Positions 9,733-21,384 of a stretch of 60,223 nucleotides of DNA are shown here, piece by piece. This stretch comes from Dokdonella fugitiva. Its GTDB lineage: Bacteria > Pseudomonadota > Gammaproteobacteria > Xanthomonadales > Rhodanobacteraceae. Below the pieces are notes generated by a model, which had not been told where the DNA came from, did not search any database, and worked only from the letters and a program-made list of their open reading frames with translations. Numbering within the stretch: the stretch's first letter is position 1; each line of letters begins with the position of its first letter. The position numbers were made by a program, and so were the translations under genes. The stretch is taken from NCBI RefSeq assembly GCF_014138265.1, contig NZ_JACGXL010000002.1, positions 911,737 through 971,959 of the forward strand. Reading direction: 5' to 3'.

Positions 9733-9761
9733 TTGACACCATTCTGGCCAGCCGCTAGCGT
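9733..9761 (+). promoter_or_regulatory. Candidate adk promoter
   Basis: A perfect -35 TTGACA (9733-9738) is followed 17 bases later by a weak -10 TAGCGT (9756-9761). It lies about 80 bases before the adk start, within the divergent pfp/adk intergenic region. Confidence 0.4.
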
Positions 9762-9842
9762 TGTCGCCATTCTAGGCGCGCCGAGGGGCGCGTCGCGTCC
9801 CCCATCGTGAGCATGAGCGCCGCGCGGCGCCATCGGAGCACC

Positions 9843-10409
9843 ATGCGACTCGTTCTACTCGGCGCGCCCGGTTCGGGCAAGGGCACCCAGGCCGAGCTGC
9901 TCAAGGCCACGCTCGGCGTGCCGCACGTCTCCACCGGCGACCTGCTGCGCGCGGCGGTCAAGGCCGGCACGCCGCTCGGCCTCAAGGCGAAGGCGGTCAT
10001 GGAGGCCGGCCAGCTCGTCTCCGACGACATCGTGCTCGCGATGCTCGAGGAGCGCCTCGCCCAGCCGGATGCGAAGGCCGGTTTCATCCTCGACGGCTAT
10101 CCGCGCAACGTCGCGCAGTGCGCCGCGCTCGAAAAACTGCTCGCGCGCATCGGCCAGCCGCTCGAGGTCGCGATCAAGCTCGACGTGCCGAGCGAACTCA
10201 TCGTCGAACGCATCGCCGGCCGCGCCGCGGCGCAGGGCCGCAAGGACGACACGCCGGAAACCGTGCGCGAACGCCTGCGCGTGTACACCGAACAGACCGA
10301 GCCGGTCGCCGGCCACTTCGCCGAGATCGGCAAGCTCGCGGTCGTCGACGGCGTCGGCGAGCTCGCCGAGGTGTCGGCGCGCATCGTCGCGGCGCTGCCG
10401 CGCGCCTGA
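9843..10409 (+). CDS. adk: Adenylate kinase (short-lid type)
   Basis: A 188-residue cytosolic enzyme interconverting AMP + ATP and 2 ADP. P-loop GAPGSGKGTQ is at residues 7-16, the AMP-binding STGDLLR and GFILDGYPR motifs are present, and RAAAQGRKDDTPETVRERL is the short lid (no zinc or long insertion). The ATG at 9843 has GGAG 5 bases upstream and begins exactly at the family consensus MRLVLLGAPG; the 12-residue longer frame is not needed. A small membrane protein and mpl follow on the same strand. Confidence 0.97.
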   Translation: MRLVLLGAPGSGKGTQAELLKATLGVPHVSTGDLLRAAVKAGTPLGLKAKAVMEAGQLVSDDIVLAMLEERLAQPDAKAGFILDGYPRNVAQCAALEKLLARIGQPLEVAIKLDVPSELIVERIAGRAAAQGRKDDTPETVRERLRVYTEQTEPVAGHFAEIGKLAVVDGVGELAEVSARIVAALPRA

Positions 10410-10446
10410 TCGAACGCGGCGCGCACGCGTCGCGACGGACGCGGGC

Positions 10447-10971
10447 ATGGACGAACGGCACGATTCCCTCTTCGCGCGCGTGCTCGGGCTGTGCCTGCTG
10501 CGCACGGCGCCGCAGGACTTGCCGCATGCGCCCGCGCTCGTCGCCGGCTTCGGCGTCGCCGGTGTCGCGCTCGCGACCGTCGTCGGTGCCGCGGTCGGTG
10601 AAGCCGACGACCTGCTGCCGCGCGCGCTGCTTTCCACCGCGGTCCTGCTCGGCTCCAGCGCGATCGCACTCGCGGTACGGCGTCTCGGCCACCGCTGGGT
10701 GCAGACCGCGACCGCGCTGCTCGCGAGCGACTTCGTCATGTCGCTGGTGCAGACGCCGTTCCTGCTCGCGATGCTGCCGATCACCGATCCGCCCACCGCA
10801 ACCCAGGCGCTGCTCGGCTGGGTCCTCGTCCTGACGTTCTTCTGGCAGCTCGGCGTCAACGCGCACATCATGCGCCACGCGATGGATGCTGGTTTCGGCT
10901 TCGCGCTCGTGCTCGTCGCGACCTGGGCGATCGCGAACTGGTCACTCGCCCACCTGCTGCTCGGCGGCTGA
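10447..10971 (+). CDS. Five-helix inner-membrane protein of unknown function
   Basis: A 174-residue protein with about five transmembrane helices (around residues 30-50, 58-78, 84-108, 116-138 and 145-170) and no recognised catalytic motif. It lies 37 bases after adk and 29 before mpl on the same strand, so probably in one transcript. The position next to mpl recurs in related genomes as far as I recall, but no role can be read from the sequence. Confidence 0.7.
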   Translation: MDERHDSLFARVLGLCLLRTAPQDLPHAPALVAGFGVAGVALATVVGAAVGEADDLLPRALLSTAVLLGSSAIALAVRRLGHRWVQTATALLASDFVMSLVQTPFLLAMLPITDPPTATQALLGWVLVLTFFWQLGVNAHIMRHAMDAGFGFALVLVATWAIANWSLAHLLLGG

Positions 10972-11000
10972 GCGGACGCGCCACACGGAGACATCGAGTC

Positions 11001-12446
11001 TTGAAGCTGCACATCCTCGGCATCTGCGGCACCTTCATGGGCGGCATCGCCGCGCTCGCGCGCGAACTCGGCCACGACGTCGAAGGCTCGGATGCGAACG
11101 TGTATCCGCCGATGTCGACCCAGCTCGAACGGCTCGGCATCGTGCTCAAGCGGGGTTACGCCGCGGAGAACCTCGTGCCGCCGCCGGAGCTCGTCGTCGT
11201 CGGCAATGCGATGACGCGTGGCAACGCCGCGGTCGAGCACATGCTCGACGAGCGCCTGCGCTACGTGTCGGGCCCGCAATGGCTCGGCGAGACCGTGCTT
11301 GCGACACGCCGCGTGCTCGCGGTCGCCGGTACGCACGGCAAGACGACGACGACCTCGCTGCTCGCGTGGATCCTCGAATCGGCCGGCCGCGATCCGGGTT
11401 TCCTCGTCGGCGGCGTGCCGGCGAACTTCGGTGTGTCGGCGCGACTGGGCGGCGTTTCCCTCACCCCACCATCAGCATCCGCCGATGGTCCCCCCCTCTC
11501 CCGCTTCGCGGGCGAGGGACGGATGTCGCCGCCTGCGGCGGCGGATTTCGTGATCGAGGCGGACGAGTACGACACCGCGTTCTTCGACAAGCGCTCGAAG
11601 TTCGTGCACTACCGGCCGACGATCGCGATCCTCAACAACCTCGAATACGACCACGCCGACATCTTTCCCGACGTCGCGGCGATCCAGCGCCAGTTCCACC
11701 ACCTCGTGCGCACGGTGCCGCGCAACGGGCGGTTGATCGTCAATGCCGAGGACGCACGCCTCGCGGAAGTGCTCGCGCAAGGCTGCTGGACGCCGGTCGA
11801 GACGTTCGGCGTCGACGCCGGCGACTGGCGCGCGCGGCTCACCGCGCCGGACGGCTCGTCGTTCGTCGTCTCGCACGCAGGCAGCGAGCTCGGCTTGGCC
11901 GAGTGGACACTGGGCGGTCGCCACAACGTGATGAATGCACTCGCCGCGATCGCGGCCGCGCACGCGGCCGGCGTCGCGCCGGCCGACGCGATCGCCGCGC
12001 TCGCGACGTTCCGCAACGTCGCGCGGCGCATGGAACTCGTCGCCGAGCACGCGGGCATCCGCGTCTACGACGACTTCGCCCACCATCCGACCGCGATCGC
12101 GACCACGCTCGCCGGCCTGCGCGCGAAGGTCGGCACGGCGCGCATCCTCGTCGGCATGGAGCCGCGCTCGAACTCGATGCGCATGGGCGCGCACGCGGAC
12201 GAACTCGCGCCGTCGCTCGCCGATGCCGACGCGGTCGTATTCCTCAAGCGACCGGAACTGCCGTGGGACGCCGCGCGCATCGTCGACGCGCTCGGCGGCC
12301 GCGGCCGCACTGCAGCGAGCGTCGACGCGCTCGTCGACGCGCTGCTCGCGCAGGTGCACACGGGCGACCACGTCGTGTTCATGTCGAACGGCGGCTTCGA
12401 GAACGCGCCGCGCCGGTTCGCCGCGGCACTCGCAGCGAAGGGGTGA
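11001..12446 (+). CDS. mpl: UDP-N-acetylmuramate:L-Ala-gamma-D-Glu-meso-DAP ligase, with an in-frame insertion
   Basis: A 481-residue cytosolic Mur-ligase-family enzyme that reattaches recycled tripeptide to UDP-MurNAc. Motifs: N-terminal MKLHILGICGTFMGG, P-loop GTHGKTTTTS (110-119), FVIEADEYD, DFAHHPTAI and EPRSNSMRMG. It starts with TTG at 11001 with CGGAG about 10 bases upstream, since the family start MKLHILGICG falls there. It is longer than the usual about 457 residues because residues 152-181 are an extra stretch encoded by a palindromic repeat element (separate entry). That stretch lies in a surface linker between RLGG and DFVIEADEYD, so activity may be retained. Confidence 0.95.
   Translation: MKLHILGICGTFMGGIAALARELGHDVEGSDANVYPPMSTQLERLGIVLKRGYAAENLVPPPELVVVGNAMTRGNAAVEHMLDERLRYVSGPQWLGETVLATRRVLAVAGTHGKTTTTSLLAWILESAGRDPGFLVGGVPANFGVSARLGGVSLTPPSASADGPPLSRFAGEGRMSPPAAADFVIEADEYDTAFFDKRSKFVHYRPTIAILNNLEYDHADIFPDVAAIQRQFHHLVRTVPRNGRLIVNAEDARLAEVLAQGCWTPVETFGVDAGDWRARLTAPDGSSFVVSHAGSELGLAEWTLGGRHNVMNALAAIAAAHAAGVAPADAIAALATFRNVARRMELVAEHAGIRVYDDFAHHPTAIATTLAGLRAKVGTARILVGMEPRSNSMRMGAHADELAPSLADADAVVFLKRPELPWDAARIVDALGGRGRTAASVDALVDALLAQVHTGDHVVFMSNGGFENAPRRFAAALAAKG
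11454..11543 (+). repeat. Palindromic repeat element inserted in frame within mpl
   Basis: Ninety bases interrupt the otherwise contiguous Mpl sequence (RLGG then DFVIEADEYD in the E. coli-like arrangement). The core at 11494-11518 is a stem CCCTCTCCCGC / GCGGGCGAGGG with a TTC loop and one mismatch, flanked by CTCACCCCACC. This matches the style of repeats that litter intergenic DNA in Lysobacterales. The length is a multiple of three and adds 30 residues without a stop. Confidence 0.8.
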
Positions 12447-12535
12447 GGCGAGACCGGGGACAGCCGTCGTCGGCGATCGATCGGCGCGGCGCTGCGCCGC
12501 GTTCCGCCGCCGTGCTTTTTCGCTAGACTGGCCGC

Positions 12536-13126
12536 GTGCCGCTCGTCGACATACCGCTGTTCCCGCTGTCCGCCGTGCTCTTCCCGGGCGGCCCGCTCAG
12601 CCTTCGCATCTTCGAACGCCGTTACCTCGATCTCGTGCGCGACTGCGCGCGCGACAGCGCCGGCTTCGGCGTCTGCCTGATCCTCGCCGGGCGCGAGGCG
12701 GGCGAGCCGGCCGTGCCCGCCGCGATCGGCACGCTCGCGCGCATCACCGACTTCTGCACCTTGCCGGACGGCCTGCTCGGCATCAGCGCCGAGGGCGGCG
12801 AGCGTTTCCAGGTCGCGACGACGCGCGTGCGCGACAACGGCCTCGTGCACGGCGAAGTCCGCCTCTGGCCGGACGAACCCTGCGTCGAGGTCCCGCCAGA
12901 GCACGGCCTGCTCGCAACGATCCTGGAGCGCCTGCTCGACCAGGTCGGCGGTGCGGTGGCGAAGGTCGATCGCGCGCGTTTCGACGACGCGAGCTGGGTC
13001 GGCTTCCGCCTCGCCGAGATGCTGCCGCTCGCGCAACCGGAGAAGCAGCACCTGCTGCAGATGACCGACCCGCTGCAGCGGCTCGCCCAGTTGCAGCACT
13101 ACATGCCGCGTTTTCAGCGCGGTTAG
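12536..13126 (+). CDS. Lon N-terminal (substrate-binding) domain protein
   Basis: A 196-residue stand-alone LON N-domain protein: IPLFPLSAVLFPGGPLSLRIFERRYLDL is the signature N-terminus (residues 5-32). No AAA+ or protease domain follows. Such proteins occur widely and may bind unfolded polypeptides; their exact role is unsettled. It starts with GTG at 12536, which places the family start MPLVDIPLFPL correctly. A long inverted repeat lies 14 bases after the stop. Confidence 0.88.
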   Translation: MPLVDIPLFPLSAVLFPGGPLSLRIFERRYLDLVRDCARDSAGFGVCLILAGREAGEPAVPAAIGTLARITDFCTLPDGLLGISAEGGERFQVATTRVRDNGLVHGEVRLWPDEPCVEVPPEHGLLATILERLLDQVGGAVAKVDRARFDDASWVGFRLAEMLPLAQPEKQHLLQMTDPLQRLAQLQHYMPRFQRG

Positions 13127-13140
13127 GAAAATCGGGGCGG

Positions 13141-13227
13141 GGAAAACCAGGGTCGGAGTGGACTTTCGGCGACATGCAGGGTTTCATGCCGGCGTCGCTT
13201 CCGAAGTCCACTCCGACCCCGGTTTCC
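13141..13227. repeat. REP-like long inverted repeat
   Basis: The left arm (13141-13169, core GGGTCGGAGTGGACTTTCGG) pairs with the right arm (13201-13227, core CCGAAGTCCACTCCGACCCC) around a 31-base loop. This is the style of REP/RAYT-associated hairpins in Xanthomonadales. It may act as a bidirectional transcript end between the Lon-N gene and the glyoxalase gene. A related word occurs at the IS border near 60115. Confidence 0.7.
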
Positions 13228-13276
13228 TTCTTCACGTGAGTGATCGTCCGCGCCGCCACCCTTGCGAGGAACACGA

Positions 13277-13699
13277 ATGAAATACCTGCACACGATGATC
13301 CGCGTGCACGACCTCGACGCCGCGCTGCGATTCTTCCGCGACGGCCTCGGCCTGCGCGAGACGCGGCGCAAGGAGAACGCCGCCGGCAAGTTCACGCTCG
13401 TCTTTCTCGCCGCCGACGAAACGCCGGATGCGGAGATCGAACTGACCTGGAACTGGGGCTCGGACGAGGACTACGGTTCGGCGCGCAACTTCGGCCATCT
13501 CGCGTTCCGTGTCGACGACATCTACGCGACCTGCGCGCACCTCGCGTCGATGGGCGTCGCCATCAACCGGCCGCCGCGCGACGGCCACATGGCGTTCGTG
13601 CGTTCGCCCGATCGCATCTCGATCGAACTGCTGCAGAAGGGCGACCCGCTGCCGCCCGCGGAGCCGTGGGCGTCGATGCCGAACAGCGGCAGCTGGTGA
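13277..13699 (+). CDS. gloA: Lactoylglutathione lyase (glyoxalase I)
   Basis: A 140-residue VOC-fold protein close to E. coli GloA. Metal ligands are visible: His5 ([10 protein letters not shown]), Glu in IELTWNWG, His in [10 protein letters not shown] and Glu in ISIELLQ. It should convert the methylglyoxal-glutathione hemithioacetal to S-lactoylglutathione. The ATG at 13277 has GAGGA 6 bases upstream. GloA ends soon after this Glu, as here, though the tail [15 protein letters not shown] is lineage-specific. Confidence 0.9.
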   Translation: MKYLHTMIRVHDLDAALRFFRDGLGLRETRRKENAAGKFTLVFLAADETPDAEIELTWNWGSDEDYGSARNFGHLAFRVDDIYATCAHLASMGVAINRPPRDGHMAFVRSPDRISIELLQKGDPLPPAEPWASMPNSGSW

Positions 13700-13782
13700 G
13701 GCATCGACAGCGCGCAAGAAGCGGAGCGCGCGCGTCGCGCGACGGCGGCAATCTCGCGCTTCGTCCGCACGCAGGTCCACCG

Positions 13783-14508
13783 ATGACGCCTTCCGTTCCG
13801 CCACCGCCCGGCGCGGCCTTGCACGCATTCGACGACGGGCGCATCGAGCGCGCGCTCGATGCAGAAGGACACGCGCACGTCGCCGGGTTCATCGATGCGC
13901 GGACCTGCCGCGAACTCGCCGCGTGCTACGGCGACGACGCGCGCTTCCGCAGCACGGTCGTGATGGCGCGCCACGGCTTCGGTCGCGGCGAGTACCGTTA
14001 CTTCGCGTATCCGCTGCCGCCCGTGCTCGCGCAATGGCGCACCGCGCTGTACGAGCGGCTCGCTCCGATCGCGAACCGCTGGCACGCGGCGATGGGCTTG
14101 CCGGCCGACTTCCCGCCCGCGCATGCGGACTTCCTCGCGCGTTGCCACGCGGCCGGACAGCGTCGGCCGACGCCGCTGCTGCTGCGCTACGGCGCGGACG
14201 ACTACAACTGCCTGCACCAGGACCTCTACGGCGAGCACGTGTTCCCGCTGCAGGTCGCGATCCTGCTGTCGCAGCCGGGCGAGGATTTCGACGGCGGCGA
14301 ATTCGTGCTGACCGAGCAACGCCCGCGCATGCAGTCGCGCGCGCAGGTCGTGCCGCTGCGGCAGGGCGACGCGGTCGTGTTCGCGGTCGCCCAGCGGCCG
14401 GTGCAGGGCTCGCGCGGCACGTATCGCGTCGCGATGCGCCACGGCGTGAGCCGCGTGCGGCGCGGGCGGCGCCACACGCTCGGGCTCATCTTCCACGACG
14501 CGCTCTGA
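13783..14508 (+). CDS. 2-oxoglutarate/Fe(II)-dependent oxygenase family protein
   Basis: A 241-residue protein with a double-stranded beta-helix signature: iron ligands His and Asp in CLHQDLYG and a distal His in RVAMRHGVSRV. The Arg in GTYRVAMRHG could bind the 2-oxoglutarate carboxylate. The GEDFDGGEFVLTE motif is typical of this hydroxylase group. The substrate is unknown; relatives are annotated as prolyl-hydroxylase-like proteins. It lies 83 bases after gloA. Confidence 0.82.
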   Translation: MTPSVPPPPGAALHAFDDGRIERALDAEGHAHVAGFIDARTCRELAACYGDDARFRSTVVMARHGFGRGEYRYFAYPLPPVLAQWRTALYERLAPIANRWHAAMGLPADFPPAHADFLARCHAAGQRRPTPLLLRYGADDYNCLHQDLYGEHVFPLQVAILLSQPGEDFDGGEFVLTEQRPRMQSRAQVVPLRQGDAVVFAVAQRPVQGSRGTYRVAMRHGVSRVRRGRRHTLGLIFHDAL

Positions 14509-14521
14509 GCGCGCCGCGGAC

Positions 14522-15172
14522 TCAGCGCTCGCCACGGCGGGCGAGGCGGAAGCGGCAGGCATGGCCGCCGCGCACGAGGCATTCGAGATGCTGCACGGGC
14601 CGGCCGGTCGCCGCCTCCATGAAGGCGAGGTCGAACCGGCAGACGTCCGGATGCGCTTTCGCGAGCGCATGGAACACGCAGTTGTACGCCTCCACCTGGG
14701 TCTCGCCGTCGCGGCGCACCGCGAACGCCTCGTAGCCGAGCGCGTCGAGCTGCTCGGCGAGCGCGTGCGCGGTTTCGTCGTCGTCGACCGCGGCGACGCG
14801 CTCGGCCGCGGCGGCGCCGAGTTCGCGCCCGATCGTTCCGAGCAGATCCTGCACCCCGGCCTTGCCGCTGGACGCGTACAGGTGCTCGAGCACGCTCGTC
14901 GCGACCAGGCCGTAGTTGCGCGGGAACAATTCGCGTCCCGCCGGCTGCAGCACGTAGCGCGCTTGCGGCCGGCCGCCGCTCGGCAACGCGGTGCCGCGTT
15001 CGACGTAGCCGGCGGCGATCAACGCGGTCAGGTGCTGCCGGACCGCGTTGTGGCTGATGCCGAGCGCATCGCAGAGCGTCTCCACGGTCGCTCCCTGCGG
15101 TGAAAGCAGCAGCCGGCGCAGCAGGCGCTGCTGCGTCGGACCGAGCCGGGCGAGCGCGCTCGCATGCTTCAT
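14522..15172 (-). CDS. Winged-helix regulator with a C-terminal cysteine cluster
   Basis: A 216-residue protein. The N-terminal winged helix (residues 12-75) carries GATVETLCDALGISHNAVRQHL as DNA-reading helices and a PSGGRPQARYVL wing. The C-terminal half has four cysteines in the order YNC, DVCRF, LEC and HACRF. This matches the layout of SufR-type regulators, which bind an iron-sulfur cluster. It could sense iron, oxygen or NO; that is inferred. It lies 7 bases after a secreted helical protein on the same strand, so the two are probably co-transcribed. Confidence 0.8.
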   Translation of the reverse strand: MKHASALARLGPTQQRLLRRLLLSPQGATVETLCDALGISHNAVRQHLTALIAAGYVERGTALPSGGRPQARYVLQPAGRELFPRNYGLVATSVLEHLYASSGKAGVQDLLGTIGRELGAAAAERVAAVDDDETAHALAEQLDALGYEAFAVRRDGETQVEAYNCVFHALAKAHPDVCRFDLAFMEAATGRPVQHLECLVRGGHACRFRLARRGER

Positions 15173-15179
15173 CGCGTGC

Positions 15180-15836
15180 TCAACCCGCCTTCGCCGGGAA
15201 CTGCCTGGCGATGCCGTCGGCGAGCGCGTCGGCGATCGTGTCCATGTGCGCCTGCATCGCGCTCCAGGTCTTGGTCGCAGCAGCGGCATCGCCCTTCATG
15301 ATGTCGCCGATCAGGTTCGCGTGGTGACCGGCGTGGGTGACGAGCAGGCCCTTCACCGCGCTTTCGGGCAGGTTGGGATTCGCGGCGGACAGGAATTTCG
15401 CGATCGCGTCCGCGTTCGCGGCGAGGTCCTGCATCGCCTTCGCGCCCGCCGCGCCGTCGCCCGCCTTGCCGGCATCGGTGAGCGCCTTCACGCCAGCCCA
15501 GTGGCCGGCGAGGAGTTCGAGCATCCGCTTGCCCGCGGCGTCGCCGTAGAAGCCGCCGACCGCATCGGCGATCTTCTTCGCGTTGCCGACGACCGCGTCG
15601 GCCGCCTTCTTCGCGCCGGCCGCATCGCCGGCCTTCACCGCGTCGGCGTAGTCGCGCGTGGTCGCGGCATGGCCTTGCCAGAGTTCGCGCATCGCCGCGT
15701 GCAGCTTCGATGCGGCGGGTGCGGTGGCCGGCGCAGTCGTCGCGGGAGCGGCTTGCGACGTCGTCGCGGCCCACGGCGCGGCGACGAGTGCGAGGGTCAG
15801 CGCGAATGCGCCGACGAGGGTCGGGTGTGCGTTCAT
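15180..15836 (-). CDS. Secreted Ala-rich helical protein of unknown function
   Basis: A 218-residue exported protein. A signal peptide runs to about residue 30 (LTLALVAAPWAATTSQAA), followed by an amphipathic all-helical region. His and Asp residues recur (HAAMRELWQGHAATTRDY, LLAGHWAGV, HAGHHANLIGDIM, MQAHMDTIADAL), which could coordinate a metal or heme; this is inferred. GAGGA precedes the ATG at 15836. The Cys-rich HTH regulator follows 7 bases downstream, so this protein is either its partner or its target. Confidence 0.65.
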   Translation of the reverse strand: MNAHPTLVGAFALTLALVAAPWAATTSQAAPATTAPATAPAASKLHAAMRELWQGHAATTRDYADAVKAGDAAGAKKAADAVVGNAKKIADAVGGFYGDAAGKRMLELLAGHWAGVKALTDAGKAGDGAAGAKAMQDLAANADAIAKFLSAANPNLPESAVKGLLVTHAGHHANLIGDIMKGDAAAATKTWSAMQAHMDTIADALADGIARQFPAKAG

Positions 15837-15895
15837 CGGTAGGTTCCTCGAAGGGTCCGCCATGGGGCGGAGCACCATCGTGCCGGCCTGCGCCG

Positions 15896-15921
15896 GATAG
15901 TAAACCCACCTATGTGTAAAG
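15896..15921 (-). promoter_or_regulatory. A+T-rich candidate promoter/operator before the helical protein-regulator pair
   Basis: A short A+T-rich island in G+C-rich DNA holds a direct repeat of GTAAA (15900 and 15916, 16 bases apart). On the minus strand it reads TTTACACATAGGTGGGTTTA then CTATCC. The repeat spacing fits a regulator binding one helix face. No clean -35/-10 pair is seen. Confidence 0.3.
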
Positions 15922-15936
15922 TCCCCCGTGGCGGTG

Positions 15937-17229
15937 TCAGGCGGCTGCGGCGGCGTCCCTGAAGGCCGCGCGCGCGGCTTCGATCGTCACCGCGATGACC
16001 TCGTCCGAATGCGCGATCGAGACGAAACCCGCTTCGAATGCGCTCGGCGCGAGGTAGACGCCGCGCTCGAGCATCGCGTGGAAGAAGCGGTTGAACATCG
16101 CGACGTCGCAGGCGGTCGCCTGTGCGTACGTCTGGACCTTCGCGACGTCGGTGAAGAACAGGCCGAACATGCCGCAGATGCGGTTGACGCTGAGCGGTAC
16201 GCCGGCCTCCGCGGCAGCGGCGACGAAACCGTCGGTGACGAGGCGGGTGCGGCGATCGAGTTCGGCGTGGAAGTCCGGTGTGCGGACCAGGTCGAGCATC
16301 GCGAGGCCGGCGGCCATCGCGACCGGATTGCCGCTCAAGGTGCCGGCCTGGTAGATCGGGCCGGCGGGCGCGATCTGCTGCATGATCTCGCGTCGTCCGC
16401 CGTAGGCGCCGACCGGCATGCCGCCGCCGATGATCTTGCCGAACGTGCTGAGGTCGGGCGTGATGCCGTAGTGCGCCTGCGCGCCGCCGAGCGCGACGCG
16501 GAAGCCGGTCATGACCTCGTCGAAGATGAGCAGCGCGCCGTGCTTCGTGCACAGCTCGCGCAGCGCGGCGAGGTAGCCGTCGCGCGGCAGGATGCAGTTC
16601 ATGTTTCCGGCGACGGGCTCGATGATCAGCGCGGCGATCTCCTCGCCGCTCTCGGCGAACAGCTGCTGCGCGGCCGCGAGGTCGTTGTACGGCAACGTCA
16701 GCGTGAGGTCGGCGAGCGCCTTCGGCACGCCCGGCGAGGTCGGTACGCCGAGCGTGAGCGCGCCGGAGCCGGCCTTGACCAGGAACGCGTCGCCGTGGCC
16801 GTGGTAGCAACCCTCGAACTTCACGATGCGCTGCCGGCCGGTGTAGCCGCGCGCGAGGCGGATCGCCGACATAGTCGCTTCGGTGCCCGAGTTGACCATG
16901 CGCACGACGTCGATCGACGGCACGATCGCGGCGATCGCCTCGGCCATCGTGACCTCCGCCGGGCACGGCGTGCCGAACGAGAGGCCGTCGCGGATCGCGC
17001 GCTCAACCGCGGCGCGCACGGTCGGATGGTTGTGGCCGACGACCATTGGCCCCCACGAGCCGACGTAGTCGATGTAGCGCGTGCCTTCGACGTCCCACAG
17101 GTACGCGCCGTCGGCGCGCGCCGTGAAGAACGGTTCGCCGCCGACCGACTTGAACGCGCGCACGGGCGAGTTCACGCCGCCGGGGATGCGCGCCTGCGCA
17201 CGCTGGAACAGTTCGTGGTTGGTCGTCAT
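15937..17229 (-). CDS. hemL: Glutamate-1-semialdehyde 2,1-aminomutase
   Basis: A 430-residue PLP enzyme converting glutamate-1-semialdehyde to 5-aminolevulinate in tetrapyrrole synthesis. [51 protein letters not shown] and the PLP Lys in [18 protein letters not shown] are all present. The length equals the family's. It overlaps the thiE stop by 4 bases (ATGA), so the genes are translationally coupled. Confidence 0.97.
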   Translation of the reverse strand: MTTNHELFQRAQARIPGGVNSPVRAFKSVGGEPFFTARADGAYLWDVEGTRYIDYVGSWGPMVVGHNHPTVRAAVERAIRDGLSFGTPCPAEVTMAEAIAAIVPSIDVVRMVNSGTEATMSAIRLARGYTGRQRIVKFEGCYHGHGDAFLVKAGSGALTLGVPTSPGVPKALADLTLTLPYNDLAAAQQLFAESGEEIAALIIEPVAGNMNCILPRDGYLAALRELCTKHGALLIFDEVMTGFRVALGGAQAHYGITPDLSTFGKIIGGGMPVGAYGGRREIMQQIAPAGPIYQAGTLSGNPVAMAAGLAMLDLVRTPDFHAELDRRTRLVTDGFVAAAAEAGVPLSVNRICGMFGLFFTDVAKVQTYAQATACDVAMFNRFFHAMLERGVYLAPSAFEAGFVSIAHSDEVIAVTIEAARAAFRDAAAAA

Positions 17230-17864
17230 CGTCGGCTCGCGTCGGGATCGAAGAGGTCGCTGAAGCGGCGCGCGGCCGCGCGCACGTCGCGCGCGCCGAA
17301 CAGCGCCGAGATCACCGCGACGGCGTCGGCGCCGGCGTCGATGAGTCCGCGTGCATTGTCGTGCGTGATGCCGCCGATCGCCACCAGCGGCAGGCCGAAT
17401 GCCTTCGCTTCGCGCAGCAGGCGTGGCGTCGCCACGCGTGCGTGCGGCTTGGTCGGCGAGGCGAAGAACGCGCCGAACGCGAGGTAGTCGGCACCGGCTG
17501 CGGCGTAGTGTCGCGCCCGCTCGATCGAGTCGTAGCACGACACGCCGATGATCGCCCGTGCGCCGAGGCGCGCGCGTGCGGTGGCCGGCGTCGCATCGTC
17601 CTCGCCGAGATGGACGCCCGCGGCGCCGCAGGCGAGGGCGAGGTCGACGTCGTCGTTGACGATCAGCGGCACGCGATGGCGCGCGCACAATGCCTGCAGC
17701 GCGCGGGTCTCAGCGAGCCGGCGCGGCGCATCGGTGGTCTTGTCGCGGTACTGCAGCACGCTCGCGCCGCCGGCGAGTGCGGCCGCGCAGGCGTCGACGA
17801 GGTCGGCGCGCGGACCGTCGCTGATCGCGTACAGGCCGCGCAGGCGGCCGCTCGTGCTCGTCAT
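17226..17864 (-). CDS. thiE: Thiamine-phosphate synthase
   Basis: A 212-residue TIM-barrel enzyme joining HMP-PP and HET-P to thiamine phosphate. Motifs: [43 protein letters not shown] (phosphate loop) and VAIGGIT. The ATG at 17864 gives [17 protein letters not shown]; the longer frame upstream reads low-complexity sequence. It is divergent from rubredoxin and coupled to hemL. No TPP riboswitch was seen in the 105-base upstream gap. Confidence 0.95.
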   Translation of the reverse strand: MTSTSGRLRGLYAISDGPRADLVDACAAALAGGASVLQYRDKTTDAPRRLAETRALQALCARHRVPLIVNDDVDLALACGAAGVHLGEDDATPATARARLGARAIIGVSCYDSIERARHYAAAGADYLAFGAFFASPTKPHARVATPRLLREAKAFGLPLVAIGGITHDNARGLIDAGADAVAVISALFGARDVRAAARRFSDLFDPDASRR

Positions 17865-17969
17865 CGTCCGTAACGTCCCGTTCGCGCACGGCCGGGTCGG
17901 CCGTGCTTCCGCGCGCGCGCGCAAGCTGCGAGAATACAAGGCCTTTCGATACCGATCGCCGTCCCCGCA

Positions 17970-18170
17970 ATGTCCGATACCGCTTCCGCCGCCGTCGACG
18001 CGCCCTACCGCACCTTCATGTGCGTGGTCTGCGGGTTCATCTACAACGAAGCCGAAGGCTGGCCCGCGGACGGCATTGCGGCCGGCACGCGCTGGGAAGA
18101 CGTGCCCGAGACCTGGACCTGCCCCGATTGCGGCGTGACCAAGTCCGACTTCGAGATGGTCCAGATCTGA
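17970..18170 (+). CDS. Rubredoxin
   Basis: A 66-residue electron carrier with one Fe bound by four Cys: CVVCG and CPDCG, with [14 protein letters not shown] and [10 protein letters not shown] around them. The roughly 13-residue N-terminal extension is not part of the fold. It is divergent from thiE-hemL, a gene order that is common in Lysobacterales. Confidence 0.96.
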   Translation: MSDTASAAVDAPYRTFMCVVCGFIYNEAEGWPADGIAAGTRWEDVPETWTCPDCGVTKSDFEMVQI

Positions 18171-18259
18171 AGCCTTCCCTCGAGGCGAGGGTCCTGCGCC
18201 AGCAACGCGCCATCTGGCGTCCCGATTCCGTCATGCGTGCGACGCGGCCACGGCACGGC

Positions 18260-18290
18260 CGGCTGATTGACTGTGGTCGTCAATCAGCCG
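18260..18290. other. Perfect 12-bp hairpin next to a ribosome binding site
   Basis: CGGCTGATTGAC (18260-18271) pairs perfectly with GTCAATCAGCCG (18279-18290) around a 7-base loop. No U-tract follows. Its 3' edge directly abuts and partly includes the CCGGAG that would be the Shine-Dalgarno of the small ORF starting at 18299. Confidence 0.7.
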
Positions 18291-18446
18291 GAGTCGTCAT
18301 GCGCGTATTCGTACCGGTCGAGGATGCCGTCCTCGACCTTGCTTCCGACCAGTCGCTCGTACCATATCGCTGCGGGCTCGCCTGCGCGCACGAACTGCGC
18401 GGCGAGCTCGTCCTGCGCGACGGCGTGTGGAGCGAGCGCGTCGCGC

Positions 18447-21289
<2,843 letters not shown>

Positions 21290-21384
21290 CGGCCGTGCAG
21301 GAGGCGGCCGGCTGACATCGCCGGCCGCGTGGCGCAGCATGATCCACCCGCCATCCGCCCGAACCCCGTCCTGACGCCACCCAC

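Noticed and set aside
12447-12535. Start of the Lon-N protein at an upstream codon
   Set aside because: No ATG/GTG with coding character upstream; the GTG at 12536 places the family start correctly.
17865-17969. A TPP riboswitch before thiE
   Set aside because: The gap is only 105 bases and no CTGAGA-type core was seen on the minus strand.
18171-18446. Hairpin at 18260 as rubredoxin terminator
   Set aside because: No U-tract and it lies 90 bases after the stop while touching the next Shine-Dalgarno; a translational role seems likelier.
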